Assembly (NCBI RefSeq): GCF_001632365.1
Contig: NW_024468569.1
Location: 100,320 to 164,319 of the forward strand
Source of the DNA: Laetiporus sulphureus 93-53
Taxonomy: Eukaryota; Basidiomycota; Agaricomycetes; Polyporales; Laetiporaceae
DNA: 64,000 bases
Direction: 5' to 3'
Shown: positions 50,090 to 61,100 of the stretch, piece by piece
How the letters are laid out: each line of letters begins with the position of its first letter
How positions within the stretch are numbered: the first letter of the stretch is position 1
The notes under the pieces: generated by a model
The model's input: only the letters and a program-made list of their open reading frames with translations
Database searches by the model: none
Told to the model about the DNA's origin: nothing
Made by a program: the position numbers and the translations under genes

Positions 50090-50475
50090 ATTCCAAATAA
50101 CAAAGTAATTTGGCTGTTGACAGAATGTGGACACGAACAGCTTACATAAAGTAATTTGGCTATTGACAGAATGTGGACGTGTTCCAAATAACAAAGTAAT
50201 TTGGCTATTGACAGAATGTGGACATGAATGGCTTACATAATAATCATCGCTGCAGTTTGACACCTTTTAGGAAGTAGTTTATGTAACATTTGCCCCTCCT
50301 CATCATCGCGCTGCCCCTGTTGAGCTTTCTTACTTTCTATCCGCTCACGTCGCTCGATGGCGTTTTCTACGTACCTCCTCGCGGGCCGCGGCAGTGTATG
50401 GTGAGTAGTCTGTAATGATTTCGACATTGATTTGCAATGCTTCTCGCTGTTAGCATGTACTTATTGCTTTATATA
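50090..50475 (-). repeat. Dispersed repeat, copy 2, with a ~60-bp tandem array
   Basis: Inverted copy of 22660-22975. At its left end the unit AAAGTAATTTGGCT.TTGACAGAATGTGGAC appears three times (50105-50225), while copy 1 has it once. The right end is broken at the TA where Tc1 copy 2 inserted. Confidence 0.8.
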
Positions 50476-51402
50476 CAGTGACCCACAAAACTGTTGATAA
50501 GATTGCTCACTTCGACTTGTATAGTGAATATCTCCTCAACCAATGGGTCAACTACATTGTATAAGAACTCATTTGAAAGCATATCATCATGGCTTTATAA
50601 TGCAGTCCTAATCATATTTTTACCATATTTCAATCCCAAGATATTTACTTATCTTTGAGGGTCACTCGTATCAACAATTTTGTGGCACATATCCAGGTTC
50701 TCCAAAACTTGTACTTTCAGTACTTGGTATAGCCTCCCTTTGCCTTCACCACTGCATGCACCCTCCTTGGCATACTTTCAATCAGATTCTGACACACTTC
50801 CTTCCCAATAGCCTCCCATTCCTTCTCCACCCTTTCCCACAACTCAGTAATTCCCTTTGGTGGCTCCTGATACTCTGCAAGCTTCTTTTTGAGGTGATCC
50901 CACAAATTCTCTATGGAATTGAGATCTGGGGATTGAGATCTGGGGATTGAGAGGGCCATAGCATGGTGTTGAAATCATGGTCTTTGAACCAATCCTTGGC
51001 CTTCTTGCTGGTGTGCTTGGGGTCATTGTCTTGCTGAAACACCACATCCTCCACAGTTTTACCCCAATCCTCCAGGCTATTCTGCAGCTCACCCTCCAGA
51101 ATGCTGACATAAAGGTCTGCATCCATCCTGCCATCAATCTTGCAGGCATACCTCACACCATCCCAGCCCATACAGCCCCACATCATCAAGGACCCACCTC
51201 CAAACTTCTGGGTCCCTTCCACCAACCTATCACTGAGGCTCTCCCCTGGCTTCTTCCACACCCATTTCCTTCCATCTGACTCCATCCTGTTAATCTTTGT
51301 CTCATCTGATCATACCACCCTTCTCCAGTCCTCCACAGTCCAATATTGGTGAGCCAAAGTGAAGTCCATCCTTTTCTTTCGATGCCTTGCAGCGAGTAAA
51401 GG
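50476..51402 (-). mobile_element. Tc1-like transposon, copy 2 (split and partial)
   Basis: Left end CAGTGACCCACAAAACTGTTG at 50476 after TA. Transposase is read on the minus strand: KRMDFTLAHQYWTVED near 51380, WSDETKINR, FQQDNDPKHTSKK, PDLN, ENLWDHLKKKL, KGGYTKY (stop 50717). It differs from copy 1 in sequence and subterminal repeats, so it is another subfamily. A 14-bp tandem duplication (ATTGAGATCTGGGG, about 50918-50945) shifts the frame inside the SPDLN block. Element B inserted at 51402/51403; the reading continues at 59617-59629 (KHRRPLL) before element C cuts it off. Confidence 0.92.
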
Positions 51403-52123
51403 TGTCACGGTAACACCGAACAAGAGATCAAAAAGACTAAAAAGGGACAGTCACGTGGAACGTGTTGCCCTGATCCCCCTGATCCCAAAGTATCCCCCTG
51501 ATCCCTTAAGTGGCGCAAGAGCCTGTTGACTTACTAGTCGATGTGGTGGATGCGGGCAAGGGATAGAGATATATGAAGGAGCTTGTGAGCTCAGTGAGTG
51601 CTACAGGTAGTAGACGAGGAGAAACAATCTGAAGTTTCGTCCTCTACATGGCTGGTCTTATATACACGTACAGCAGGCTATCTTACCTAAGCTACCTATC
51701 TACAGGTATAAGCTAATGGCCGTACATGAAACAATAGGATGTCCGGAAGTAGAACAATGAGTGGGAAGATCAATGGTTGCTGCAGTAATGCGTGTGCACA
51801 TCGTGCCTATCTTGGTTTCCCTTTGTTCTCTGATGTGAACATCGTGCCTATCTGGGCTTCTGGCTAAACTAATAGGAAGCGGAAGGCTGATGCATAACAA
51901 TAGTCCTTGTTCCCTTTGTTCCCAAACGGGTGCCTCTATTGTATCCTGAAATAGACAGATCTGACCATATCATCCGTGGGTCTGGACCATAACATGTGAT
52001 GTGGACTATCATCTGATCTCTACGCGTCACGTCTGTGGCTGAGTGGCGTGAGATGTTGGTGAAGCACGTGATCTGTGGCGTGAGAAAAGTCACGTGCGGA
52101 CTTTGTGGCAAAAATCTGTGACA
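51403..52123 (-). repeat. 3' LTR of element B
   Basis: 721 bp, TGTCACGGTAACACC to CTGTGACA; preceded on the minus strand by the purine tract GAGAGGGGGGG. Confidence 0.95.
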
Positions 52124-52142
52124 CTACCCCCCCTCTCAAGGC

Positions 52143-55100
52143 TCATTGTCCCGAGGAGCCAAAACCTTTGTTTTTCCTTCGAGTTGCTCGCAACGGCTGG
52201 TAGCTTCAGGAGGGAAGCCCTTCGGCATAATACTCGAAGATTATTTGGGCTATTCTATCTCCCGGCTTGACCGAAAATACGAAATCTGTTGTATTGATTA
52301 GTACGACCTTGAGTTCTCCCGTGTAATCTGGATCGACGACTCCTGCACCCACGTCAATTCCTCATGCAGCCAGTCCACTGCGTGGAGCTATTCGTGTATA
52401 GGTGTGTTTGGGAGGGTCAATTGCGACTCCCGTTCCTACCACAGCTCGTGAATGCGGGGGAATTTCATGTGTTTCTGCTGCATAAATATCCCATCCTGCT
52501 GCTTCATTTGAGGATTTTTTCGGTGATTTGGCGAGATCTGTTATCTTATGATATAGGAAGAACTCATCCGGGTGGTCGGACATGTTGATTCTATGAGTGG
52601 ATATCGGTGCAACTTCGTATGAGGATAGTTCGAAGCGTTTTCCACCAAAGGTGACAACCCTAATTGGTGCTTTGGCTGCATCTGGGTGTTGCTGGTGGAA
52701 TTCTTGAAGAAGCTCATCAGCGTTGGTAAGATTTGTTTGGGGTTCCCATGTGTCGTCGGAATGGTCATAGCCTTTCCATTTGACGAGGTATTGGACCCTT
52801 CCCCTTACTACCTTCGAGTCTAGTATTTCTTCTACTTCAAATTCTGGTTCTCCTTCAATTTCTATAGCTGGGGGCTTTGGGGGCTCATGGTGTGCGACCG
52901 TGTCTTGATGATACATGATCAACTTGCTGGCATGGAAGACCGGGTGGACCTTCATTTGCTTAGGCAGTTCCAGTTTGAATGTGACTGGGCCTAGCTTCTG
53001 AAGTACTTTGTAAGGTCCGAAGTTTTGTGTGCCTAACTTCGCGGACTTGACTTTTACTCTGAGATCCTTTCCCTTGAGTAGTACTAGGTCTCTGACTTTG
53101 AATGGGACTTCTCCCTTTTTCTCATCAAAGTACCATTTCATCCGTGAAGCTGAAACTTCCAATGCTGCCTTTGCCTGTTCTTGTGCCTTGGATCAGTGAG
53201 CAAATAGATGTTCCAATGAGGGATGACATATTGATTTGTGTACGTCTGGTGCCATTTTTGGATGTCGACCATATTCGACAAAGAATGGGGAAAGTGCGGT
53301 GGATTCATGGGTCTGGTTGTTGTATGAAAATTCTGCTGTTGGCAGGTAATAGACCCAATCGTTCTGTCTGTGATTACAGTACATTCGTAGGTACTGTTCC
53401 AACACCTGGTTAACCCTTTCTGTCTGGCCGTCTGTCTGGGGGTGATATGCAGTGGACATTGTTGACTTTATACCGAGCTTCTGGCAGAACTCCTAGAATA
53501 GTTTGCTCGCAAATTGAGTACCTCTGTCTGAGATAATCTGGTGCGGCAATCCATGGAGTTTGAAGACTTCGTTATAGAATACGTTATCGACTTGCGATGA
53601 GGTGACTGTATCGTCCGTCGCATAGAAGTGCGCTCGTTTCGTGAGTCTGTCCACGACGACAAGTATTGCCGTTTTCTTTTCTCCCCTAAAGTCCATGGCT
53701 GGAGGAAGTTGTGTGATGAGATCCACTGTGATGATCTCCCATGGTCCTCCTGGTACCTCGTTTGGTTGTAGTAGTCTGTATGGTTTTTCTCTTGAGTACT
53801 TGTTACATTGGCAACTGTCACAACCTTGTACGTATTGTTTAACCATTACGGACATTCCTGGCCACCAATAGTTCCGAGTGATAAGCTCCAACGTCTTGAA
53901 CCTGCCGGGGTGTCCAGCTGGTAAGGTGTCATGATGGAGTTTTATTAGGTCAAGGCGTAGCTGTTGATCCTTGGGGACATAAACCTTTCCGCGATGGAGC
54001 AGTAGTCCATGCTCAAAGTTCCATTCTGCGAGGTTTTTCCCAAATTTGCACTGTCCTGTAGTCAAAAGCGCACGATAATCCTTGGTCATCGTGTCCTCTG
54101 TGAGTGCCTTCTTGATCCTTTCCAGTAGTTGAGCATCATTAACTTCAGATGCGTGAGTGGGTCGAATCGCATTGATAGCAAAAAATTCAGGTTTTAACAG
54201 CATTTGGTTCAAATTGTCGCTGTCTACCCCCCTCTCATGGTCTGGCCTCCTGGACAGAGGATCGGCACGTAGCATTGTCTTTCCAGGACAGTGACTAAGG
54301 ATGAAATTAAATCTTGTGAGGAATAATGACCAGCGTGCTTGGTGCCGGGATAATTTTTGTGGCTGACGGAAGTATGTAAGGTTGAGATGGTCTGACCAAA
54401 TCTCAATGGGTTCTGAGTGTTCTTCTAAATAGTGCCGGTATTCTTCTAGTGCCCGAATGATAGCAAGCATCTCTTTGTCATAAATCTCATAGTTCCTCTC
54501 ATGTTCGTTGAGTGACTTAGAGTAGTATGCGACTGGATGCCATAGCTTGTCCTCTCCCAGTTGTTCGAGTACTGCACCAGTTGCATAATCTGAAGAGTCT
54601 GTCTCTAGACGGTATGGTGCAGTGTCATTGGGGAGTTGCAGGATTGGGGCTGAAGTGAATGCCGTTTTAAGTGCACTGAAGGCTTGGTCTTGCTCTTCCT
54701 TCCATTGCCAGGGCACGTCCTTACAGGTGAGAAGTGTTAAAGGTCGTGCGAGTTTCGCAAAGTCCTTTATAAATCGCCTGTAGAAATTCACGAATCCTAA
54801 AAAGGCCTGTACTTGTTTGACCTTTGTCGGTGCGGGCCAGCCAAGTACACCTTCAACTTTAGCAGGGTCCATCTGTACTGAGTTCTTGCTGATGATCATA
54901 TCAAGATACTCGATTGAGGACTGTTCAAAGAAGCATTTCTCTGGTTTGGCATATAAGTCGTTGTCCCAGAGGCGCTGTAGAACTGCTTTCACTAGTCGTC
55001 GGTGTTCATCGAGATCGTCCGTAAATATGAGGATATCGTCTAAGTAGACTACCACCTTTCCAGTGCGAATTAAGTCTTCGAGGACTGTGTTCATCATTGT

Positions 55101-56249
55101 TTGGAAGGTGCTAGGAGCATTGCAGAAGCCGAAGTACATTACGGTGGGTTCAAAGAGGCCACGATGTGTGATGAAGGTGGCTTTCTCTTCGTCTCCCTCC
55201 CTAATCCTTATGTTGTTGAACCCCCATCTCAGATCAAGCTTCGTAAATATACTAGCATGTGAGAGTCTATCGATGAGGTCCGAAATGCGTGGGATTGGGA
55301 ACTTGTTCTTCTTTGTGACTGCATTGAGGTTCCTGTAGTCTCGTACGAGCCTCAGGGATCCGTCTTTCTTTTTGACGAAGAAGACGGGTGCTGCGGTTGG
55401 ACTCGTTGATCTCTTGATGTAATCTTTGGCCAACTCTTGGTCTATCCACATGTCGAGCGAATTTCTTTCCTGTAGGTTCATAGGATATAACTTTGCCGGG
55501 CATGGTAACGATGCCTCTGGAACAAGTTCGATTGGATGATTGTAGGGCTTTCTTGTGGGCATTCGTCCCGACTGCTTCTTGGAGAACACATTGCCATACT
55601 CGTGGAAGTGTATGGGGACATAGGCTGACCAGTAGTCTTTGTCCTGTTCTCCTTTTTGCGGTGCTCTATCCTGATTCCTCTTGGTGTCAAGGCCCATAAT
55701 GAGCGATGCTACAGCTTGTGCATCAGGGTCTTCTGATAATGACACCCATCTAATGAAGCTGTCCATGTCGTTCCAGTTGTCACCTAACTCCTGGGAACCG
55801 ACGAACTCCATCAGGTCTTCGATGTGGGGGATGTTTGTGCCTTCCAGGTCCTCCTCCTGGATTGCTACCTGTGAGGGTGTGCATCTTTGTGGGCACCGGG
55901 TGAAATCGACCATGAGTTTTCCCCAATCCACTTCGGGATTATGCTCCTTGAGGAAACTCATGCCTAGTATAACGTCTTTATGTCCTATATCGGTGACCAA
56001 AAGGCTTTGCCTGCTTGTGTGGTTTCTGATGGTTATACTTAGAAGAACCCTTTTCTTAATTGTTCCACCCTTGTTGTGAGATGCATCTGCGTTGTAAACC
56101 CTGATCTCCTTCTCAAGTGGGATCGTAGCAAGATTCAACTGATCAACCAGCCGTGGGTTGATGTAGCAAGAATATGCTCCTGAATCGAGGAGCGCCTCAG
56201 TCTGGACTTCCCTTACTCCCTGTTTGAGGTGAACAGGTAAATCAATCAC
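52143..56249 (-). pseudogene. pol: pol of element B: PR-RT-RH-IN-chromodomain-dUTPase
   Basis: A single frame of 1,369 codons with four internal stops: TAG 53493-53495, TGA 53193-53195, TGA 52362-52364 and one TGA between the last two dUTPase motifs. Up to the first stop it is 918 residues. The retropepsin is ALLDSGAYSCYI (Asp22). RT has LVRDYRNLNAVT and VVYLDDILIFTDDLD. RNase H is ETDSSDYATG. The integrase zinc finger is HHDTLPAGHPG..CDSC, and its core has VVVDRLTKRAHF and ISDRGTQF. The C-terminal chromodomain is [19 protein letters not shown]. The dUTPase motifs in order are [47 protein letters not shown] and KGFGSSG. A dUTPase would lower dUTP during reverse transcription. The integrase TAG and the first dUTPase TGA are shared with A. 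Confidence 0.92.
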
Positions 56250-56353
56250 GTGTTTTGACGAACCAGTAGATGCGATGTATAAAAAACTTGATACTGGTAC
56301 ATGCGAGAGCGAGTAAATACTATTACATTGTCTATGGGAACTCTGGCCAGACC

Positions 56354-57979
56354 TCAGAGAACCCGCCGAAAAAAATCCTCATCATCTTCTACCTCCGTGA
56401 TCCTAGCTGCTTCGACAGCTGGTTCCGGTTCCGCCTCCTTTTCATTTCCCTTCATGTCGTAGCTGGCGATGAAAGCACGGACTGCTTCTTCCCTCACCTT
56501 GCTGTCGTCGGAGCCAGTGGATGGTGCCATTGTCGATATTGCCCTGGTTGCTTGACCCCGCTTTGGCATTTCGAATTTGCCTTTGTACTTGGGGTCTGGG
56601 CATCGCTGTTTAAAAACGAAGGGGTGTTTCCCACATCGTACACACAGCTTCTTCTCCAGCCATCCTTCTTGCTCCTTGGTGAGGGTGGATACTCTATCCA
56701 CAACCATTGTGTTGGGGTCTTTTGGGGCCCGTGGTGCCGATGATGATGTTGCTATTGTTCCATGCTGTCCTGCCTTGTCAGCTCTGAACTTGGACTCTAA
56801 TTGAAGACATAGGTCGAGATATTCTGGCCATGTGATGGGGTCGGAAATTCCTAGACTGTCTCATGTGACCATTGCCTGGTGTACATCCTTGCTTCAGTGT
56901 TCAGCGATGTAACCGATGAGTGCAGTGTGCCCTAAGTTGGTCTTAGTGGCCCATTGGTGGAACTGTTCTGCGAAGGATACCATAATGGGATACGTCTTGC
57001 TGCAGATATCCTTCAAATGCTGCTGCGCATCCTTGTTCGGGTCGAGGGTCCTGTAGTTCACTTTGAGAATGTTGATGAAGTCTTCCCATGTGCCAAGTGC
57101 CTGCTGTGCTGCTGCTCTGGTCGCATATTTGAACATGTATGTGAACACGCCACCTTCCAAATGCAGCAGGGCCGTGGTGATCTTGTGCTCGTCATCGTTG
57201 ATCTCATTCCACCACATCCATATACTGAGTTGTTAGAGCCAATCCTCCAGACTTCCTTTGCCCGAGTAGTGTGGAGGCTCAGCAATTTTGATGTGGGGTT
57301 TGTGCGATTGGACCGTGCCGGACGTTTGACCTTGCATTACAGTGGCGCTGCTTGCTTTGAGCGAAGCTAGCTCATGTCGCAGCTTGACGTTAGCTGCCTT
57401 AATTTCCATCATTTCTTTGCCTGTATCGAGCATTGCCACCTGGATTCCCGAGGGCTCGTTGTTCAAAACTGTCATATGCACATCTTGCGTGAGGATCCTA
57501 TCCTTGAGCTTCCCGATCTCCGTCTGAAGCATTCCCTCTTTGAGTCGGTGTTTGCTCTTGTTGTTTTGGATCAGCGACTCGAAGGCTTTCTTGTGCTCGT
57601 ACATCTTGTTTCTGAGCACATTGTAGACCTTGGCAACTTCGGTACTGACCATGAGCTTCATTGCGACAATAACCCATTCGCGGATGTGGTCCGGGACTTC
57701 TCCGGGAGCGGACTGTCTGAGCGCATCTTCTAGATGCTCAAACTGGTGTCCATCGAATTCTCAGATGGGGGGAACATAGGCGGGCAAGAGTGATGGGGTT
57801 GGGGACGCTGGTCCTCCAACTTGCGATGCAGAATCCTGTGGTCCTAGCGCAGGTTCTGGTGAATTGTGCTGCGAGGCACGTGGGGTGCTTCCGTCATGTG
57901 CTGTCTCGACATTTGTATGCAGAATGTCATCCATTCTTTGCCCGAACGTGGATGCATACGCACGATCAGCTCCTTCCAT
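56354..57979 (-). pseudogene. gag: gag of element B, broken
   Basis: Homologue of A's gag from MEGADRAYASTF. Stops replace A's codons: TGA for TGG after the PPI motif (about 57759), TAA for CAA near 57235, TGA for CGA after IAEH (near 56894) and TGA for CGA near 56863. The C-terminal finger region LCVRCGKHPF is kept. Confidence 0.9.
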
Positions 57980-58000
57980 TGTGATATAGATGTATGTAAA

Positions 58001-58857
58001 CTAATTGAAAATAAAGCCTAGGTACTGCTTGTCCTTGACTTTCCCAATCTCCCTGACGATCTCGTCTAACCTCTGCTGCTTCCCTATCTCCTTGAAGTTG
58101 ATCTTGCCTATTTTTAGGCAGCACGTGTTGATGACCTGTGTGTCGACGAAGGTGTATTCGCGAGTCCCCATGTAAAGGTCTGCGCAGACTTTGTCTAACT
58201 CCGATGCGAGGAGTTGTACCTTCTTTCGTTTGTCCTGCTCAATTCTCTCGCAGAATGCTCCTAATATTGGTTGTAGTCTGAAGCGGGTAGCTGAGACCTG
58301 CTTCTTGAGTGTTTCAATGTGGAGGGTGGGCCTGACTTTGGACGGAAGAGGGTGAATGGGTCGTGCGTGTGTGTTGACTTTAACAAAGTTGGGAAGGGGT
58401 CGCACTGGCTGTGGAGCAACAATGATGGGGGGAACAGCGTTGGAGGTGATGATCTCTGGAGGTGGTCTTGGCCTTCGACCGCCTGTAGTGAGGCGTCCTT
58501 TTCTGGGCTTGTAGCATTCGAGCAGGAGGTGTGACTGCGAGGTCGGCAGATGATGCCTTGGACTCTGATATGCGTAGTGTCAACTACCCTGGCCGTTGCA
58601 CGCTGTCTGTCTGTAGAGGATGCACCTAAGGATGCTAGAGTGAGAAGTCTTCCTCGCTCCTTGTTGGTCTCAAGGTGTTTGTAGCTGGTGTAAGGATCTT
58701 CTGCCTTGGTGGCCTTGCGCTTTGCTGCCTTGGGCTGCTCAGTGTCTTGCTGAGGCTCATGCCTGGTAGAAGTCAGGTTGGAATGTATGTCAAAAAAGCC
58801 ACGCGCTACAGCTGAAACTGCTTGTGCTGAAAATACGTGGCCACTTGTGTTAAACAT
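58001..58857 (-). pseudogene. Leader ORF of element B (~285 codons, one frameshift)
   Basis: From MFNTSGHVFSAQAVSAVARG to YLGFIFN, with the stop 21 nt before the gag ATG. A 2-nt deletion relative to A near 58524 splits it into two frames. The N-terminal part is basic (AAKRKATKAEDPY), the middle Pro-rich (RPLPNFVKVNTHARPIHPLP) and the C-terminal part helical with conserved Cys (TFVDTQVINTCC). No known domain. It resembles the leader ORF of element C in its last ~100 residues. Confidence 0.7.
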
Positions 58858-58877
58858 TAAGCAGGGGCACAGAAAAT

Positions 58878-58889
58878 CAGATTGTTTCT
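58878..58889 (-). promoter_or_regulatory. Putative self-primer binding site, element B
   Basis: AGAAACAATCTG on the minus strand, two bases inside the LTR, complementary to the LTR segment at 59119-59108, as in element A. Confidence 0.75.
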
Positions 58890-58891
58890 AA

Positions 58892-59611
58892 TGTCACGGT
58901 AACACCGGACAAGAGATCAAAAAGACTAAAAAGGGACAGTCACGTGAAACGTGCCGCCCTGATCCCCTGATCCCAAAGTATTCCCCTGATCCCTTAAGTG
59001 GTGCAAGAGCCTGTTGACTTACTAGTCAATGTGGCGGATGCGGGCAAGGGATAGAGATATATGAAGGAGCTTGTGAGCTCAGTGAGTGCTACAGGTAGTA
59101 GACGAGGAGAAACAATCTGAAGTTTCGTCCTCTACATGGCTGGTCTTATATACACGTACAGCAGGCTATCTTACCTAAGCTACCTATCTACGGGTATAAG
59201 CTAATGGCTGTACATGAAACAATAGGATGTCCGGAAGTAGAACAATGAGTGGGAAGATCGATGGTTGCTGCAGTAATATGTGTGCACATCATGCCTATCT
59301 TGGTTTCCCTTTGTTCTCTGGTGTGAACATTGTGCCTATCTGGGCTTCTGGCTAAACTAATAGGAAGTGGAAGGCCGATGCATAACAATAGTCCTTGTTC
59401 CCTTTGTTCCCAAATGAGTGCCTCTATTGTATCCTGAAATAGACAGATCCGACTGTATCATCCACGGGTCTGGACCATAACATGTGATGTGGACTATCAT
59501 CTGATCTCTACGTGTTGCATCTGTGGCTGAGTGGCGTGAGATGTTGGTGAAGCACGTGATCTGTGGTGTGAGAAAAGTCACGTGCGGACTTTGTGATGAA
59601 AATCTGTGACA
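58892..59611 (-). repeat. 5' LTR of element B
   Basis: 720 bp, paired with 51403-52123. TATATAAG on the minus strand precedes the predicted RNA start (59119). Confidence 0.95.
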
Positions 59612-59629
59612 AAAGGCCTTCTGTGCTTT

Positions 59630-60344
59630 TGTCACAGATTTTCACATTTTCACCTCTGCACGTGACCAAGACATCATTTGACATCAGCGCTAGGCTGTTC
59701 AGAAAGGAACGAACCGGTACGCGAAGTACTAACAGTCCTAGACGCCCCGAAGGTCCAGGTCTAGTCACGTGACACATCACGTGATATCCACACATGTGAC
59801 AAGTAGCGCTGGTATTAGGTAAGCCTAACTTATACAGTAATATCATCTCACCTAGAAGCAACGGTCGGACTCCGGAAGAATCCAACGAAGGGGATACACG
59901 ACACCGGAGATATGTCCTTAAGGGGATATTAGTTCACATGCACGAGGTAGATAGATACCACGCCACCGGAGATGTAGCCATTACAGGCAATACCATTCCC
60001 ATGGTCTTACTAAGTAGTTCGGAGGTTCAGCATGCATGACACACGTAGTCTGACAGGTAGTGGTAACCAATCAGACAATGTCCATTAGCTAGCAGTTCTG
60101 GGGTATCAGGGTATCAAGGGTCCCTCCGCTCATGTATATAAGCCAGAGCTCTGAGATGCATAAGTCCCCCAGACTTATTCTCATCTCTGCTACGCCTTTC
60201 CATACAGTGTTACCAGTGCTCACTTGCAAGGCACTGCTTTACCTTGATCATCTTTGTGTCCATCCTTACGTCGACAACAGTCAGTAAGTATTTGATCATA
60301 AGGTCATAGGCTTAGTCAGTGCTCTGCGTCCTAAGTTTGTGATA
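59630..60344 (+). repeat. 5' LTR of element C (inferred ends)
   Basis: The ends TGTCACA and TGTGATA are near-perfect inverted partners and the length (715 bp) suits the family. TATATAAG is at 60135-60142. The 3' LTR is outside the window, so the borders are inferred. Confidence 0.65.
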
Positions 60345-60346
60345 GA

Positions 60347-60358
60347 AGAATAAGTCTG
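60347..60358 (+). promoter_or_regulatory. Putative self-primer binding site, element C
   Basis: AGAATAAGTCTG, two bases after the inferred LTR end, is the exact reverse complement of CAGACTTATTCT at 60170-60181, which lies 35 nt after the TATA box. Confidence 0.75.
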
Positions 60359-60377
60359 CTTATCTTACCTGCCTCGA

Positions 60378-61079
60378 GTGCCTGCCCAGCGTACTCGCCG
60401 CAGTGTTGCGTCTTCGCACGTCCACCCGCATGTTAGCGGTGTCATATCTTCACCTGACGTTTCGTCAGTCACTGACTCTACCAGCGTAAGCCGCACCAAG
60501 GCATTGCGCAGCATCGACGGTGTCATCCGTCATCCTCGAGCAAGAACTCCAGAAGAGTTCTATGAGCAGCGGCCCATAAGACCCCTGCCAAGGCCAGGAC
60601 ACATCTCTATGGGAGGTCGGCCCCCTCGCAGCACCAGTTCAGTTTCTATTATCCAGACTCCCTCAGTCAGGTGACCGAGACTACCTGCAGGACCATCTGG
60701 TCCAGATCTCAATCAAGGGACATACGTCGAGACCGCTACTGGGTCTCATTTCATCTATCCTCTCGCTGTTTCAATCATCTCGACTCAGCGCGTCAAAGGC
60801 ACTCTTCGACAGATTCGTATTCTACTCACCAAACGATATCATCATCAGCTTGACGACCACGACATCTTCGACCTCGAGCATCTCATACTCAAGCTCGAAT
60901 CCCTCCGCAACGACATAGCGGAATTCAAGCTTTCCTTCGTTCACCAACACGTGGTTCGCGACTTCTGCAACTACGTCCAGGAAAGGAAGCATCAGGGCGG
61001 AGAAGCTCGCTGGATAATCAGAGATATTATCCAGAAGTATCGTCTAGGAATACAGGTCACAGGGCGACCTTTGCTGTAG
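60378..61079 (+). pseudogene. Leader ORF of element C, one in-frame TGA
   Basis: A frame open from 60354 to the TAG at 61077-61079, except for TGA at 60672-60674 (probably from CGA). No ATG is visible in frame; GTG at 60378 is the earliest start-like codon. The N-terminal part is Ser/Pro/Arg-rich. The C-terminal ~130 residues are helical (LRQIRILLTKRYHHQLDD, then LKLESLRNDIAEFKLSFVHQ, VVRDFCNYVQERK, WIIRDIIQKYRLG). The pattern D.....L..L...D(I/L)......FV..(H/Q)V....C followed by an (I/V)(I/V)(R/E) helix and LG also appears in the A/B leader ORFs. Confidence 0.6.
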
Positions 61080-61100
61080 ATACGAATATTCATTTTGTAT

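Larger units (their letters stand above)
51403..59611 (-). mobile_element. Ty3/gypsy chromodomain retrotransposon B (8,209 bp)
   Basis: Full-length minus-strand element of the same family as A, without a gap. LTRs are 51403-52123 and 58892-59611, and the target duplication AAAGG is perfect (51398-51402 and 59612-59616). The internal order is as in A. The unbroken duplication shows a single insertion event, into the transposase ORF of Tc1 copy 2. gag, leader and pol all carry nonsense mutations, so it is non-autonomous now. Confidence 0.96.

Noticed and set aside
50105..50225. Three repeats with spacers, checked as a CRISPR-like array
   Set aside because: A eukaryotic context, only three imperfect units and no uniform spacers. 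It is a tandem expansion inside a dispersed repeat.
52160..52230. Alternative frame PEATNRCEQLEG as the real C-terminus of B pol
   Set aside because: It reads smoothly, but only the other frame contains the last dUTPase motif (KGFGSSG), so I kept that one with its TGA.
59612..59640. TTTTGTCACAGATTTTC as the outer end of element B
   Set aside because: B ends at 59611 by its exact AAAGG duplication. The next 13 bp continue the Tc1 transposase frame and then the C LTR begins.
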